From Anaerocolumna sp047777345 (lineage in GTDB: Bacteria; Bacillota; Clostridia; Lachnospirales; Lachnospiraceae), in the NCBI GenBank assembly GCA_047777345.1, contig JBKEEJ010000002.1, forward strand, positions 62,001 through 126,000: DNA of 64,000 bases, given 5' to 3'. Made by a program: the position numbers and the translations under genes. The notes beneath the pieces were generated by a model that did not search any database, was not told the origin of the DNA, and saw nothing but the letters and a program-made list of their open reading frames with translations. Of this stretch, positions 9,575 through 18,227 are shown piece by piece (positions within the stretch are counted from its first letter, which is position 1; each line of letters opens with the position of its first letter).

Positions 9575-11290
9575 TTATTCTACATATCCAAATCCCAGTA
9601 TGGTAAAGTCTTTTTCTTCATCTCCCGGTTGCATTCTTACTTCCACGTGATATGTTTTTCGCTCTCTTTTTCTAAAGCAAATCAAAGCATTGCAATGTGT
9701 CCAGCCATTCACGTGGGGATCTACAAAAAGCACCTTTTCGCCGTCCACATAAATTTCCGCACAACCTACCGTATTTGAACCCGAATCTTTCGTAATTATC
9801 AATAATGCCCTACAGGTAATGTCCATGGAAAAGGGTTTGCTAACTGCTTTTTTCTGACTTCCCTGATACATCCAGTTATATGGCATCTCTTTTGTCGGAA
9901 AAAGATTTTGATCCTGCTCTACCGCCTGTAATTCCTCATCAACTCCACAAAAATCACCACAATCAATTACTGCATTTGCATATGTATCTTTTCTGTCAAG
10001 TAGCTTTACCGTTTCAAAATCTTTACCGAAAACCGGAACAACATTGTTTATACAAATATCTTCCTTATCCATTTCTGATTCATCAACTGTTTTCAGTAAA
10101 TGAATGATGCCATCTGCCATAATCTTGTGTCCGATATTGGTAGGATGATAAGAATCATAAAAAAATTGATTCTTACTAACCACTTTGCCTTCTCCGTATT
10201 TTTTATAAAACTGCTCAACCACTGCATTTAAAGTACTTACCATGGGCAAATTGTAGGCCCTTCCAACCGGACTTAATCTGTCCTGCAGATTCCAGTCGTT
10301 AGCAAAAACCGCAAAAAGCAAAATAACTGCCGGATGATTTGCACTGTTAAGAATTTTACGTACCAAAGACTCATAACATTCTCCCTTTGTTTCATCACCC
10401 TCATCATTTACTGCAAATTCCACCACAACCACATCCGGGGAAACCTTACCATCTCTTAATACGTCTCTTTCGTAACGAATCATACCAAATTCTGAAGGTG
10501 TGCCGCCTACACCTGCTTTAATATAATGAATATTCTCATTCGTTGTCTTTCCTGCCAGCTTACAAAACCCTTCAAAAGTTTTATATGCATAGCACTCCGT
10601 ATGAATCGGAATTGCTCCTGCACCCTGCGTAATAGAGCCTCCGATAAAGGCAATGGTCACATCTTCGCCGTTTTTTGCCTTTTCTATGGCTTTTTTCAGT
10701 CTCACATTATTTCCGGTCTGAATTAACGATTTTTGTAACATTTCCTGATAAAAAGGTGATGAAAAATCCACCGGATTCTCTTCTTCCGCTTCCGGCACAT
10801 TAAAGCCGTCCTGCAGATACAATTTCACCGAAACGGTAGCCAGAGTATTTGGTTTTTTAAATACAAAACGTATCTGCCCGGGGATGTTATCATCCTCCAT
10901 CCACTGACATTCTTCCAGGTATAAAATTTTCTCCATGCCATCCCCTTTTACCGGCATATGCAAAATAGTACCTGAACGGTACACGTCCTTTTTCCCATAC
11001 ATCTGAAACACAAAATCAACAACTTCATCCTTATTTTCTGTTTCAACAGTAACTCCAATACTATGAACCAGTTGCCGGAAACCTTCTGCGGTTTTTAAAA
11101 GTCCCAGTATTCTTTCATCTGTAATATTACCCACAATTCGGGCAGCAGTGACCATACGATCATCATTCAGATAGATAAATTGGACTCCCTTTCCATCCGG
11201 CTGTACAGAGCCTGCCACTGCCTTATCCCGCATGATATAAAAGCCTTTATGTTTTATCCTTGGATCTTTTGGTGCTTTAGGACCATTCAT
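9575..11290 (-). CDS. SGNH/GDSL-type carbohydrate esterase, probable xylo-oligosaccharide acetylesterase
   Basis: The protein has 571 residues in three parts: an N-terminal beta-sandwich (about 1-200), a central SGNH hydrolase (about 210-400) and a C-terminal beta-sandwich (about 400-571). The SGNH blocks are visible: Ser in 'IAFIGGSITQG' (about 219), Gly in 'AGVGGTPSEFG', Asn in 'VEFAVNDEG', and the Asp-x-x-His pair in 'YDSYHPTNIGH' (about 378-381). There is no export signal. Its position between the GH8 and GH115 genes predicts removal of acetyl groups from imported xylo-oligosaccharides (inference). Similar large three-domain SGNH esterases occur in Lachnospiraceae xylan and mannan loci; the CAZy family cannot be assigned by eye. 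Confidence 0.85.
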   Translation of the reverse strand: MNGPKAPKDPRIKHKGFYIMRDKAVAGSVQPDGKGVQFIYLNDDRMVTAARIVGNITDERILGLLKTAEGFRQLVHSIGVTVETENKDEVVDFVFQMYGKKDVYRSGTILHMPVKGDGMEKILYLEECQWMEDDNIPGQIRFVFKKPNTLATVSVKLYLQDGFNVPEAEEENPVDFSSPFYQEMLQKSLIQTGNNVRLKKAIEKAKNGEDVTIAFIGGSITQGAGAIPIHTECYAYKTFEGFCKLAGKTTNENIHYIKAGVGGTPSEFGMIRYERDVLRDGKVSPDVVVVEFAVNDEGDETKGECYESLVRKILNSANHPAVILLFAVFANDWNLQDRLSPVGRAYNLPMVSTLNAVVEQFYKKYGEGKVVSKNQFFYDSYHPTNIGHKIMADGIIHLLKTVDESEMDKEDICINNVVPVFGKDFETVKLLDRKDTYANAVIDCGDFCGVDEELQAVEQDQNLFPTKEMPYNWMYQGSQKKAVSKPFSMDITCRALLIITKDSGSNTVGCAEIYVDGEKVLFVDPHVNGWTHCNALICFRKRERKTYHVEVRMQPGDEEKDFTILGFGYVE

Positions 11291-11306
11291 ATTCTACACT
11301 CCTTTT

Positions 11307-12449
11307 CTACCATATTCTATAATTACCACTAAGGGCTAAAAATGCAAAGAAATACAAGCAATTATCGTAATACCTTCTTTCATCACTTCTCATGGGCGTA
11401 TTCCAGAATCTTTCCACCCATTCCTTACTGTACTCTGTTTCTGCCGCCAATACAGACTGTGCCACAGTCGCCGTAATTGCTACCGGGTGCAGCACTGTTT
11501 CCTGGGCAATTTTTCCATCCACTTCAAAAATGTGATAGGAATTTTTTCTTGCATAATCGATTAAAAATCTTTGTATGCTTTTTGCTGCTGCGCATTGTCC
11601 TTTATCTTCTCCAAACCATTGGTAATCCAGGCCTATATTAGCCACAGTACGATAAGAATCGCTATAAAACCAATCATGTCTGTCATTCATCCACGGAATC
11701 GGTCTGCTCATAGGTGTTGCGTCAAATTCCGCATACTCTGGACTAAATCCTGTGACCGGATGACAAACCTTTGCCAAATAATCACGGCTGGCATCTGCAG
11801 CCTTCTTCCAAAATTCTCTGTCTTCTTCCTTTGCCCATAATGCAAATAATTCATAGAAATGAGGTAAATGATAAGAAGGATCCGTAAAATCAGCTCCAGG
11901 TACAAAAAGAATCTGATGGTTTTCCAGATTCCACATGGGAGAACCAGGTCTTTCGTTTTGACCCTTATGCAAACAGGCACTTAAAATATCTCTTGCCTCT
12001 TTCGAATACTCAAAAATTCCTTCTCCGTCACCCCAGCGATGAGATGCAAAGAAAAGGGCCATTGCAAAAAATTCTTCCCCATCTGGTGCCGGGCCATCCG
12101 CATTCTTTCTTCCATCCGGTGCGCAGGACCACGCAAAATATCCTTCATGATACCCTTCGGTCATCCACATATATTTTTTTGCCCATTTCCACAGACGGTC
12201 AAACTCTTCTTTCATATCCAATTGCACACAAATCATCATACCGTAGGACATGCCTTCTGTTCTCACATCATGATTACCGGTATCCATAATATAAGCCATA
12301 TCATTACCTGCCGGGAAATAAACCTGTTTGTCCTTTCCGCCGTAGAAAAAAAACTGTTTTATATCCTCTAAGCGTTTTTCTATTTCGGCCTTAGTAATAC
12401 CTATTTCGGCAAATACATTTCGATATCTCTTTTGATTCAAAGCAAACAT
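11307..12449 (-). CDS. GH8 reducing-end xylose-releasing exo-oligoxylanase
   Basis: About 380 residues, the size of the single-domain Rex enzymes of GH8. Family features include Glu65 in 'RTEGMSYGMMI' (general acid), the 'FAWSCAPDGRK' and 'GPAPDGEEFFAMAL' region, and 'NDRHDWFYSDSYR'. Rex enzymes release xylose from the reducing end of xylo-oligosaccharides, complementing GH43, which attacks the other end. It is cytoplasmic, with no signal. The start is uncertain. The frame opens upstream at a TTG (12473) without a ribosome site; I chose the ATG at 12449, although agaaagg directly abuts it, and a TTG three codons on is better spaced. Confidence 0.9.
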   Translation of the reverse strand: MFALNQKRYRNVFAEIGITKAEIEKRLEDIKQFFFYGGKDKQVYFPAGNDMAYIMDTGNHDVRTEGMSYGMMICVQLDMKEEFDRLWKWAKKYMWMTEGYHEGYFAWSCAPDGRKNADGPAPDGEEFFAMALFFASHRWGDGEGIFEYSKEARDILSACLHKGQNERPGSPMWNLENHQILFVPGADFTDPSYHLPHFYELFALWAKEEDREFWKKAADASRDYLAKVCHPVTGFSPEYAEFDATPMSRPIPWMNDRHDWFYSDSYRTVANIGLDYQWFGEDKGQCAAAKSIQRFLIDYARKNSYHIFEVDGKIAQETVLHPVAITATVAQSVLAAETEYSKEWVERFWNTPMRSDERRYYDNCLYFFAFLALSGNYRIW

Positions 12450-12514
12450 CCTTTCTTTTTTATGCTGGAACAAATTCTAAAGAAATACTTTTATCTGTCC
12501 ATATTTTTTACTGT

Positions 12515-14425
12515 CTACTCATCTTGTGCTTTTGTCATTTCCCCATCTTGAGAAATTACTGTAATGTCAATATCATCTATATAGAAATCTGCATTTCCAT
12601 CTGTTTCAAAATACAAACTGGCCGAATTCAGTTCTTTCGGAATACTGCATGTTGCAGATACCTCCACCCAATCATCCGATGCATTTTCCTCTGCAAGCTG
12701 TTGTGATGTTGTGGTATCTAATCCCATAAAGATTTTTTTATCCTGTGTTTTGACAAAGGCTGTAATTTTTATAGTACGCCCAATAAACGATGACAGATCC
12801 ATCTTCATGGATGCGTCCTTTTCACTTCTTCTTACTCTGAGCGCAAATCCGATTGTGGCGTTTTTTGTATGATTTTCTGTATTTACTATGTTAATTGCCG
12901 ACTGATGCCCCGTTCCACGACTGTAAATTCCTGCGCTCTGGGGTGTTACTGTTTTCGTCTTTCCGCCTTCTTTGTACGGTTCAAAAGTAACATGCATATC
13001 TTTTGCATCCACAGCAATTTTAAGGGCTGTCAATGAAAATTCTTCTCCTTTTGCAGCCATAACCAGGGCTTCAAAGGCTGGTTTCCTTGATAAGTCTCCG
13101 TTAAATAACAAAGGCTTTACGTCTTTTCTCCAGGAAGCATCATCTGTCAGCCCCCATAATGTGACTGACGTAAGATTAACCCCACTTTTTACTTCCTCTA
13201 TCAGTCTTGTAAAAAACTCATAATAGAACTTTGCCTGATAAAATTCTGCATTGGCATCCGTTTTCGTACAACCCACATCCAGCTCTGTAATATGTACTTC
13301 GCCTACAGCAGCATTATATTTTTCCAAAGCGGTCATATACTGCTCAATATTTTGTGTATCATCCAGATGTCCCTGCATTCCGATACCGTCGATAAGTCCA
13401 TCCCCATATATGGTCCCGTCACCATGGGGACGAATCACCGGACTGGTTACTTTTTCATGATTCTCATTCCAGGGTTCCTCTGTCAGAAAATGAACAATTG
13501 CATTACTTCTTCCAGCTACCCACTCATTGTAATCATTATAGAATAATTTGGGCTGAATCGGGGATAAATCATCGGTCTCCGGATTCAAGCCGTAAAGGGA
13601 TGCATATTGATTTGAATACTGTACCACTGCCTCTCTTGCATATAAGAAACAATAATACAAATAATCCGGGCCAATAATCTGATACCAATAGCTGCGACGC
13701 AATCCATCCGGCTGGCTCTCATCACAGGCTTCATTTACCACGTCCCATGCATAAATAATATCTGCATAACCATTCTGATAGGTATACTTTAGTACTCCAT
13801 ATATGTATGTTTTTAATCGTTCCAGCAAAACTTCACGACTAACCAGACAATCTTCATCTAAAACGTCTGTATCGCTTACCGTCAGTTTGCCATTGGAATA
13901 GGCCTTGAAATCTTTTGCAAAAATAGACGGATTTATCTGACCATGCCAAACTAAGGTATGTCCTCTGACACCAACTCCGTTTTCTTTGGCCCAATTGAGT
14001 AATTCTTCCGCCGCAAAATTCACTGTGAATAAGGTTTCCGATGAAGCATCAAAATTATATGCGGGTTTAAATTCATTTCCAAAGGTAATGCTGTTATACA
14101 TTCTGCTGATTAATGCTTCTTTATCAGGATTACCGATTTCCGCTAACTGATTGTTCCAATGGTCAATTGCTTCACAACCGGTTCCCAAAATAAAATAATC
14201 CTTATAAAGTTCATCTAACTCCTCATAAGAACTTGTATCTGCGTACTTTCCTGATTTTGTCTGTGCTACTGCCTGTATTGCATCTGCCCCTTCTGGTGTA
14301 TCCGATTCTTTTTGGGATGTTTCAGGCTTTTCTTTCAGCATCATTCCCGCAAATATACCAAGAAGTATTACTGCCACCGGAGGAAAAATTGCCCATGGCA
14401 GCTTTCCTTTTTTTTCGTTCTTCAT
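12515..14425 (-). CDS. Membrane-anchored GH10 endo-beta-1,4-xylanase with C-terminal carbohydrate-binding module
   Basis: About 636 residues. A basic start and a hydrophobic helix ('WAIFPPVAVILLGIFAGMML') with no lipobox indicate an uncleaved membrane anchor. The GH10 barrel spans about 60-450: acid/base Glu in 'WDVVNEACDE' (about 232) and nucleophile Glu in 'HITELDVGC' (about 381). The last 160 residues are a CBM4/9/22-type jelly roll ending in 'DFYIDDIDITV'. It starts extracellular xylan breakdown and heads the operon. The ATG at 14425 has ggagg 12 bases upstream; a TTG three codons earlier is too close to that site. GH8 follows after a short gap. Confidence 0.93.
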   Translation of the reverse strand: MKNEKKGKLPWAIFPPVAVILLGIFAGMMLKEKPETSQKESDTPEGADAIQAVAQTKSGKYADTSSYEELDELYKDYFILGTGCEAIDHWNNQLAEIGNPDKEALISRMYNSITFGNEFKPAYNFDASSETLFTVNFAAEELLNWAKENGVGVRGHTLVWHGQINPSIFAKDFKAYSNGKLTVSDTDVLDEDCLVSREVLLERLKTYIYGVLKYTYQNGYADIIYAWDVVNEACDESQPDGLRRSYWYQIIGPDYLYYCFLYAREAVVQYSNQYASLYGLNPETDDLSPIQPKLFYNDYNEWVAGRSNAIVHFLTEEPWNENHEKVTSPVIRPHGDGTIYGDGLIDGIGMQGHLDDTQNIEQYMTALEKYNAAVGEVHITELDVGCTKTDANAEFYQAKFYYEFFTRLIEEVKSGVNLTSVTLWGLTDDASWRKDVKPLLFNGDLSRKPAFEALVMAAKGEEFSLTALKIAVDAKDMHVTFEPYKEGGKTKTVTPQSAGIYSRGTGHQSAINIVNTENHTKNATIGFALRVRRSEKDASMKMDLSSFIGRTIKITAFVKTQDKKIFMGLDTTTSQQLAEENASDDWVEVSATCSIPKELNSASLYFETDGNADFYIDDIDITVISQDGEMTKAQDE

Positions 14426-14741
14426 CTTAAACAATTTCCTCCCTTAACTATTTGAATTATTTCAGGCTACGGATTAAAGCCAGGAATATGTTAATTCATA
14501 CAAAGTTTAAACCCTGTTTCATTATTTTTCTTCCTACTGCTTGCTAACCAATTCCTATTTATTGCTATATTGAATTATTTTCACTGAAACCTCTTTTCTT
14601 TCCGCTTATAACCTGTTATACTATTCAAGGCAAATTTAATAAATTTCATAATATCAAATTTAAGTCTATTGACAATAACTATAGGCAAATACGAAAAAAT
14701 ATGTTATTTTATATTAAGATTACCGGAACTGGGGTGAGTGA
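14426..14741. promoter_or_regulatory. Intergenic region between the xylan operon and a plus-strand membrane ORF
   Basis: This 316-bp AT-rich spacer must hold the promoter of the GH10 operon (minus) and of the 135-residue ORF (plus). A CTATTTATTGCTAT element at about 14555-14568 resembles 2991-3018 upstream of the binding-protein gene. A ttgaca sits at about 14669 on the plus strand, but no convincing -10 follows at the right distance. No terminator or RNA gene was recognised. Confidence 0.3.
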
Positions 14742-15149
14742 ATGAAGCGATACGGACAATATAATAAACTGATGACGCGAATTCTGGTTATTGTACTGCC
14801 CGCTTTAATATTAAACCTGATTCATACTGATTTGGAGAATATAAACCAGGACAGGGAAGCTTCGAATTTCCAGTCCGCTATTAATAAATCTCTTTATTAC
14901 TTATGTGTGGCTATTAAAAATCAGCCGAATGAAGAAAACATTCCAGTGCATTTTATCAGGAATGACGTCAGGTTTTACCAGTACCCCCAGCGTTTCTTTC
15001 CCAGTGATGTAATTCTATTAAAATTAACCCTTTTTAATATTATTTTGTTATCTTTTCTGTTTTTGAACTTATTTATCAAGGGCTTTTTTAATGCGACAGA
15101 ATTAGCGCATCACATCGGTGGACATGCACCGCCGGTCTTAATTATTTGA
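14742..15149 (+). CDS. Small membrane protein of unknown function
   Basis: The 135 residues have one hydrophobic segment near the N-terminus (about 12-26, 'RILVIVLPALILNLI') and another at about 90-112 ('LTLFNIILLSFLFLNLFI'), separated by a polar, probably extracellular stretch. The start is supported by ggggtgag five bases upstream. It lies about 105 bp before secD on the same strand. No family is recognised. The short C-terminal tail contains a His-rich 'HHIGGH'. It could be a non-functional frame, but the transmembrane layout and start site favour a real gene. Confidence 0.5.
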   Translation: MKRYGQYNKLMTRILVIVLPALILNLIHTDLENINQDREASNFQSAINKSLYYLCVAIKNQPNEENIPVHFIRNDVRFYQYPQRFFPSDVILLKLTLFNIILLSFLFLNLFIKGFFNATELAHHIGGHAPPVLII

Positions 15150-15254
15150 TTATGTTAATACCAATCAAATGAACTGAAAGAAAATATTATTAGGAAAGGA
15201 TTGCCAAACTTATTCTTTCAGTCAATATGGCAGAAGAAGGTATAGAAAATAGAA

Positions 15255-16535
15255 ATGAAAAACAAAAAACCAGTATTTTTTATAATTCTGATTATTGCAG
15301 TGCTTATGGCCTTAACTGCAAGATTTGGTGTTTCAATTCCTATTGGTTCTAAAACCCTTAAAATACCGGGAGCCCCCGATATACGTTTTGGTATCGATAT
15401 TCGCGGAGGTGTTGAGGCGGCTTTTGAACCAGTTGGTCTTGACCGTAAGCCTACTTCCAGCGAACTGGAGGCGGCCCGTTCCATTATTGAAACCCGCCTT
15501 GACCAGCAAAATATTCTGGACCGTGATGTAACCATAGATAAGGATAACGGTTATATTATTGTTCGCTTCCCATGGAAATCAGAAGAAACAGACTTTAATC
15601 CTCAGGAAGCCATAGCTGAATTAGGAGAAACCGCCCAGCTTACTTTCCAGGATTCCGACGGCAATGTGTTGTTAGAAGGTTCCCATGTAATTGAAAGTTC
15701 ACCGGTAAGAGATCAAACCACAGGGCTCTATGCCGTAAGCCTTTCTTTCGATGACGAAGGAACCAAGCTTTTCAGCAAAGCAACAAAAAAACTACTTGGA
15801 AAAACAATCAGTATCTATATGGATGATACTTTAATTCAAAGTGCAACCGTTAAAGCACACATTACCTCCGGTAAAGCACAGATTGACAATATCGGAAGCT
15901 ATGAAGAGGCAAAATCTCTTTCCGACAAAATTAATGCCGGTTCCCTGCCTTTTTCTATGATTTCCAAAAACCACTCCACCATCAGTCCTACTCTTGGTTC
16001 CGGTGCTTTGGAAGTAATGATTCAGGCAGGTATTATCGCCTTTTGCCTTATTTGCTTATTACTGGTTCTTTATTACCGTCTGCCTGGTGTTGTGGCCTGT
16101 GTTTCATTGCTGATTCAGGTTTCCGGCCAGATATTAGCCTTATCCATTCCTCAGATAACACTTACTTTACCTGGTATTGCAAGTATTATCCTGTCCATTG
16201 GTATGGGTGTTGACGCCAATGTTATTATTTCCGAACGTATTAACGAGGAAATTAAATCCGGAAAAAGTGTTCCTTCGGCAATTTCTTCCGGTTTCAAGGA
16301 CGCTTTTTCATCCGTATTTGACGGTAATATCACCGTATTAATCGTCGGAATTATCTTATACATTTTTGGTTCCGGCTCACTATTATCATTTGCTTATTCA
16401 CTGTTAACCGGTATTGTCTTCAACTTCGTTGCAGGTGTTACTGCCTCCCGATTGATGATTCGGTCATTAAGTGAATTCAAAGCCTTGCGTAAGCCTGCGC
16501 TTTACAAATGTAGGTCAAGGAGGGTAACATTATGA
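15255..16535 (+). CDS. secD: Protein translocase subunit SecD
   Basis: 426 residues. An N-terminal membrane helix leads to the 'FGIDIRGGV' motif of the SecD P1 head (RND superfamily). Then come 'SYEEAKSLSDKINAGSLPF' and a C-terminal block of five membrane helices with 'SIGMGVDANVIISERINEEI' (conserved TM4 D-x-N). With SecF it uses the proton gradient to help SecYEG pull preproteins across the membrane. The stop codon overlaps the secF start (ATGA), indicating translational coupling. The ribosome site is weak (agaaggta). Confidence 0.96.
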   Translation: MKNKKPVFFIILIIAVLMALTARFGVSIPIGSKTLKIPGAPDIRFGIDIRGGVEAAFEPVGLDRKPTSSELEAARSIIETRLDQQNILDRDVTIDKDNGYIIVRFPWKSEETDFNPQEAIAELGETAQLTFQDSDGNVLLEGSHVIESSPVRDQTTGLYAVSLSFDDEGTKLFSKATKKLLGKTISIYMDDTLIQSATVKAHITSGKAQIDNIGSYEEAKSLSDKINAGSLPFSMISKNHSTISPTLGSGALEVMIQAGIIAFCLICLLLVLYYRLPGVVACVSLLIQVSGQILALSIPQITLTLPGIASIILSIGMGVDANVIISERINEEIKSGKSVPSAISSGFKDAFSSVFDGNITVLIVGIILYIFGSGSLLSFAYSLLTGIVFNFVAGVTASRLMIRSLSEFKALRKPALYKCRSRRVTL

Positions 16536-17470
16536 CAGGAAAAATCATCGAATTTTATAAAAAACGTTGGATATTCTTTTCCATATCACTGGCAATTATG
16601 CTGATTGGTATTATTTCAATTTTTGTCAAAGGCGTACAGCTGGACATTCAGTTTAAGGGCGGTGCCCTCCTAAAATATACCTATGAAGGTGACATCAATG
16701 CTGACGCGGTGGCAGACGCTGCTTCTGACCTGTTGGACAGGCCCGTTACCACACAGCTTACTTCCGATATATCTACCAATGAGAAAAAGCTTATTATAAA
16801 CATAGCCGGCAACTACGGAATGGATGCAAAAGATCAGGACAGCTTTGATAATGCATTAAAGGAAAAATTTCCTGATTCCAATTTAAACCTTTCCGAATCC
16901 TCCATGGTAGAACCCTTTTTCGGCAAAAAGTTCTTAAGAAATGGAATTACGGCAATTGCTCTGTCTTTCTTACTGGTTATGATTTACGTATGGATTCGCT
17001 TCAGCCGAATGGGAGGCCTTTCAGCCGGCGTTACGGCTCTTGTGGCATTAATTCATGACGTTTTGGTGGTATTTTTCACCTGCATTATATTCGGAATTCC
17101 TATCGGTGACTCCTTTGTTGCCGTTACCTTAAGTATTATCGGTTACTCGGTAAACGACACTATTGTTATTTACGACCGTATCCGTGAAAACACAAAGCTG
17201 CATCCAAAATTACCTGTGGAAACCCTGGCGGACCTTTCCATTTCCCAGTCCATTACCCGATCCGTTAATACAAACGTTGCCGTATTATTAAGTGTTACTC
17301 TTGTATATATACTGGCTCATATTAACAGCATTGATTCCATAGAAAGCTTCGCTCTTCCTATGGCAATCGGTTCCATCAGCGGTTGTTATTCCACCATTTG
17401 TATTGCCGGTCCTCTGTGGGTAGCCTGGAAAAAGAAAAGGAACTCCAACGTGGCCTTTAAAAAAGCTTAA
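16532..17470 (+). CDS. secF: Protein translocase subunit SecF
   Basis: 312 residues. An N-terminal helix, 'GVQLDIQFKGGALLKY' (SecF D-F/I-x-GG motif), and a C-terminal five-helix block with 'TLSIIGYSVNDTIVIYDRIREN', the signature SecF TM segment. It overlaps secD by four bases. In other clostridia this pair lies between the SCIFF maturase and recJ; here it lies beside the xylan genes. Confidence 0.96.
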   Translation: MTGKIIEFYKKRWIFFSISLAIMLIGIISIFVKGVQLDIQFKGGALLKYTYEGDINADAVADAASDLLDRPVTTQLTSDISTNEKKLIINIAGNYGMDAKDQDSFDNALKEKFPDSNLNLSESSMVEPFFGKKFLRNGITAIALSFLLVMIYVWIRFSRMGGLSAGVTALVALIHDVLVVFFTCIIFGIPIGDSFVAVTLSIIGYSVNDTIVIYDRIRENTKLHPKLPVETLADLSISQSITRSVNTNVAVLLSVTLVYILAHINSIDSIESFALPMAIGSISGCYSTICIAGPLWVAWKKKRNSNVAFKKA

Positions 17471-17553
17471 AAATTATATGGATTTCAGTAATATGTTGAA
17501 CTTTTTATCTGTCTTTGAATTTATATAATTTTCTTATAACAGTTCAAAAATGA

Positions 17554-17755
17554 GGGCTGTTGCATAATGTAGGTTGATGCACAGGAATTGTGCATCATGT
17601 ATCCCTCACACACCGGTTTCATCCTATTGATTTTGTGCACCCAAATCAAACATAATTGTTTGCTTTTACAAAATCAATATAATGTCTGTCAAAACAGTGT
17701 ATTAGGATACATATTGCCATTCCTGCAGCATTGGAATATATTATGCAACAGCCCC
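17554..17755. repeat. MITE-like palindromic element after secF
   Basis: A perfect 15-bp terminal inverted repeat (gggctgttgcataat, 17554-17568; complement at 17740-17754) encloses about 170 bp that is itself nested palindromes: gatgcaca/tgtgcatc (17575-17595), atgtatcc/ggatacat, and attgattttgt/acaaaatcaat. There is no coding frame. The right arm matches, in reverse, the stem-loop after upp at 26098-26155. It may also terminate secF transcripts. Confidence 0.65.
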
Positions 17756-17829
17756 TTTATACCAGCTTTCTATCATTAAATTATATGTTTGTGTAATTTC
17801 CTAATATATCGATTTAATATATGTAGCTC

Positions 17830-18051
17830 TTATATTTCTCCTAAGTCATAACATGTATTTAAAAGATTATCAAAACATTTTCCTTTTTCTTCAAGTTCAG
17901 GATTAATAAATAAATCATCGCTGTCCGTAATCATCTTATTAATGTCTAGTCTGACCCGTTCCAGTGTAAATAACTGAATCTTTGGCCTTGAGATTCGATT
18001 AAGCATATCCTCATAATAATAAGTATTGCTTATGGTACGTGTGTTTTTCAT
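17830..18051 (-). CDS. Spo0E-like small protein (possible aspartyl-phosphate phosphatase)
   Basis: 73 residues with a strong ribosome site (aaggagg before the ATG). The C-terminal part, 'LERVRLDINKMI' ... 'LFINPELEEKGKCFDNLLN', follows the two-helix pattern of Spo0E-family proteins (I-E-x-x-R-x-x-L ... P-E-x ... S-x-x-L-D-x-L-L-N). The usual SQELD signature is GKCFD here, with the functional Asp kept. Spo0E proteins dephosphorylate Spo0A~P. It follows the response regulator and two kinases on the same strand, so it could act on that system instead (inference). Two 11-bp direct repeats stand upstream. The family match is by eye and divergent. Confidence 0.5.
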   Translation of the reverse strand: MKNTRTISNTYYYEDMLNRISRPKIQLFTLERVRLDINKMITDSDDLFINPELEEKGKCFDNLLNTCYDLGEI

Positions 18052-18167
18052 AATTTGTCCTCCTTGTAGAAATGAATCTCGTATTTATTCTTATCTTCTC
18101 GCTCATTCCAAAGCCCGCTGTAAACTTTTCCTAAATGAGCTTATTTAGTTTTATCATATACGAGTTA

Positions 18168-18192
18168 ACTGACAAATTTCTGACAAATATGT
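18168..18192 (-). promoter_or_regulatory. 11-bp-spaced direct repeats upstream of the Spo0E-like gene
   Basis: On the minus strand ATTTGTCAG occurs twice with an exact 11-bp period, then about 8-10 bases on comes a TATATGAT -10-like sequence. Two direct repeats one helical turn apart just upstream of -10 is the known binding geometry of OmpR-type and SARP-type winged-helix regulators. The regulator encoded 40 bp away (18228-19355) has such a domain. Confidence 0.45.
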
Positions 18193-18227
18193 AAAAACTC
18201 ACGTTATTTCTTCCTTAATTAAAAATT

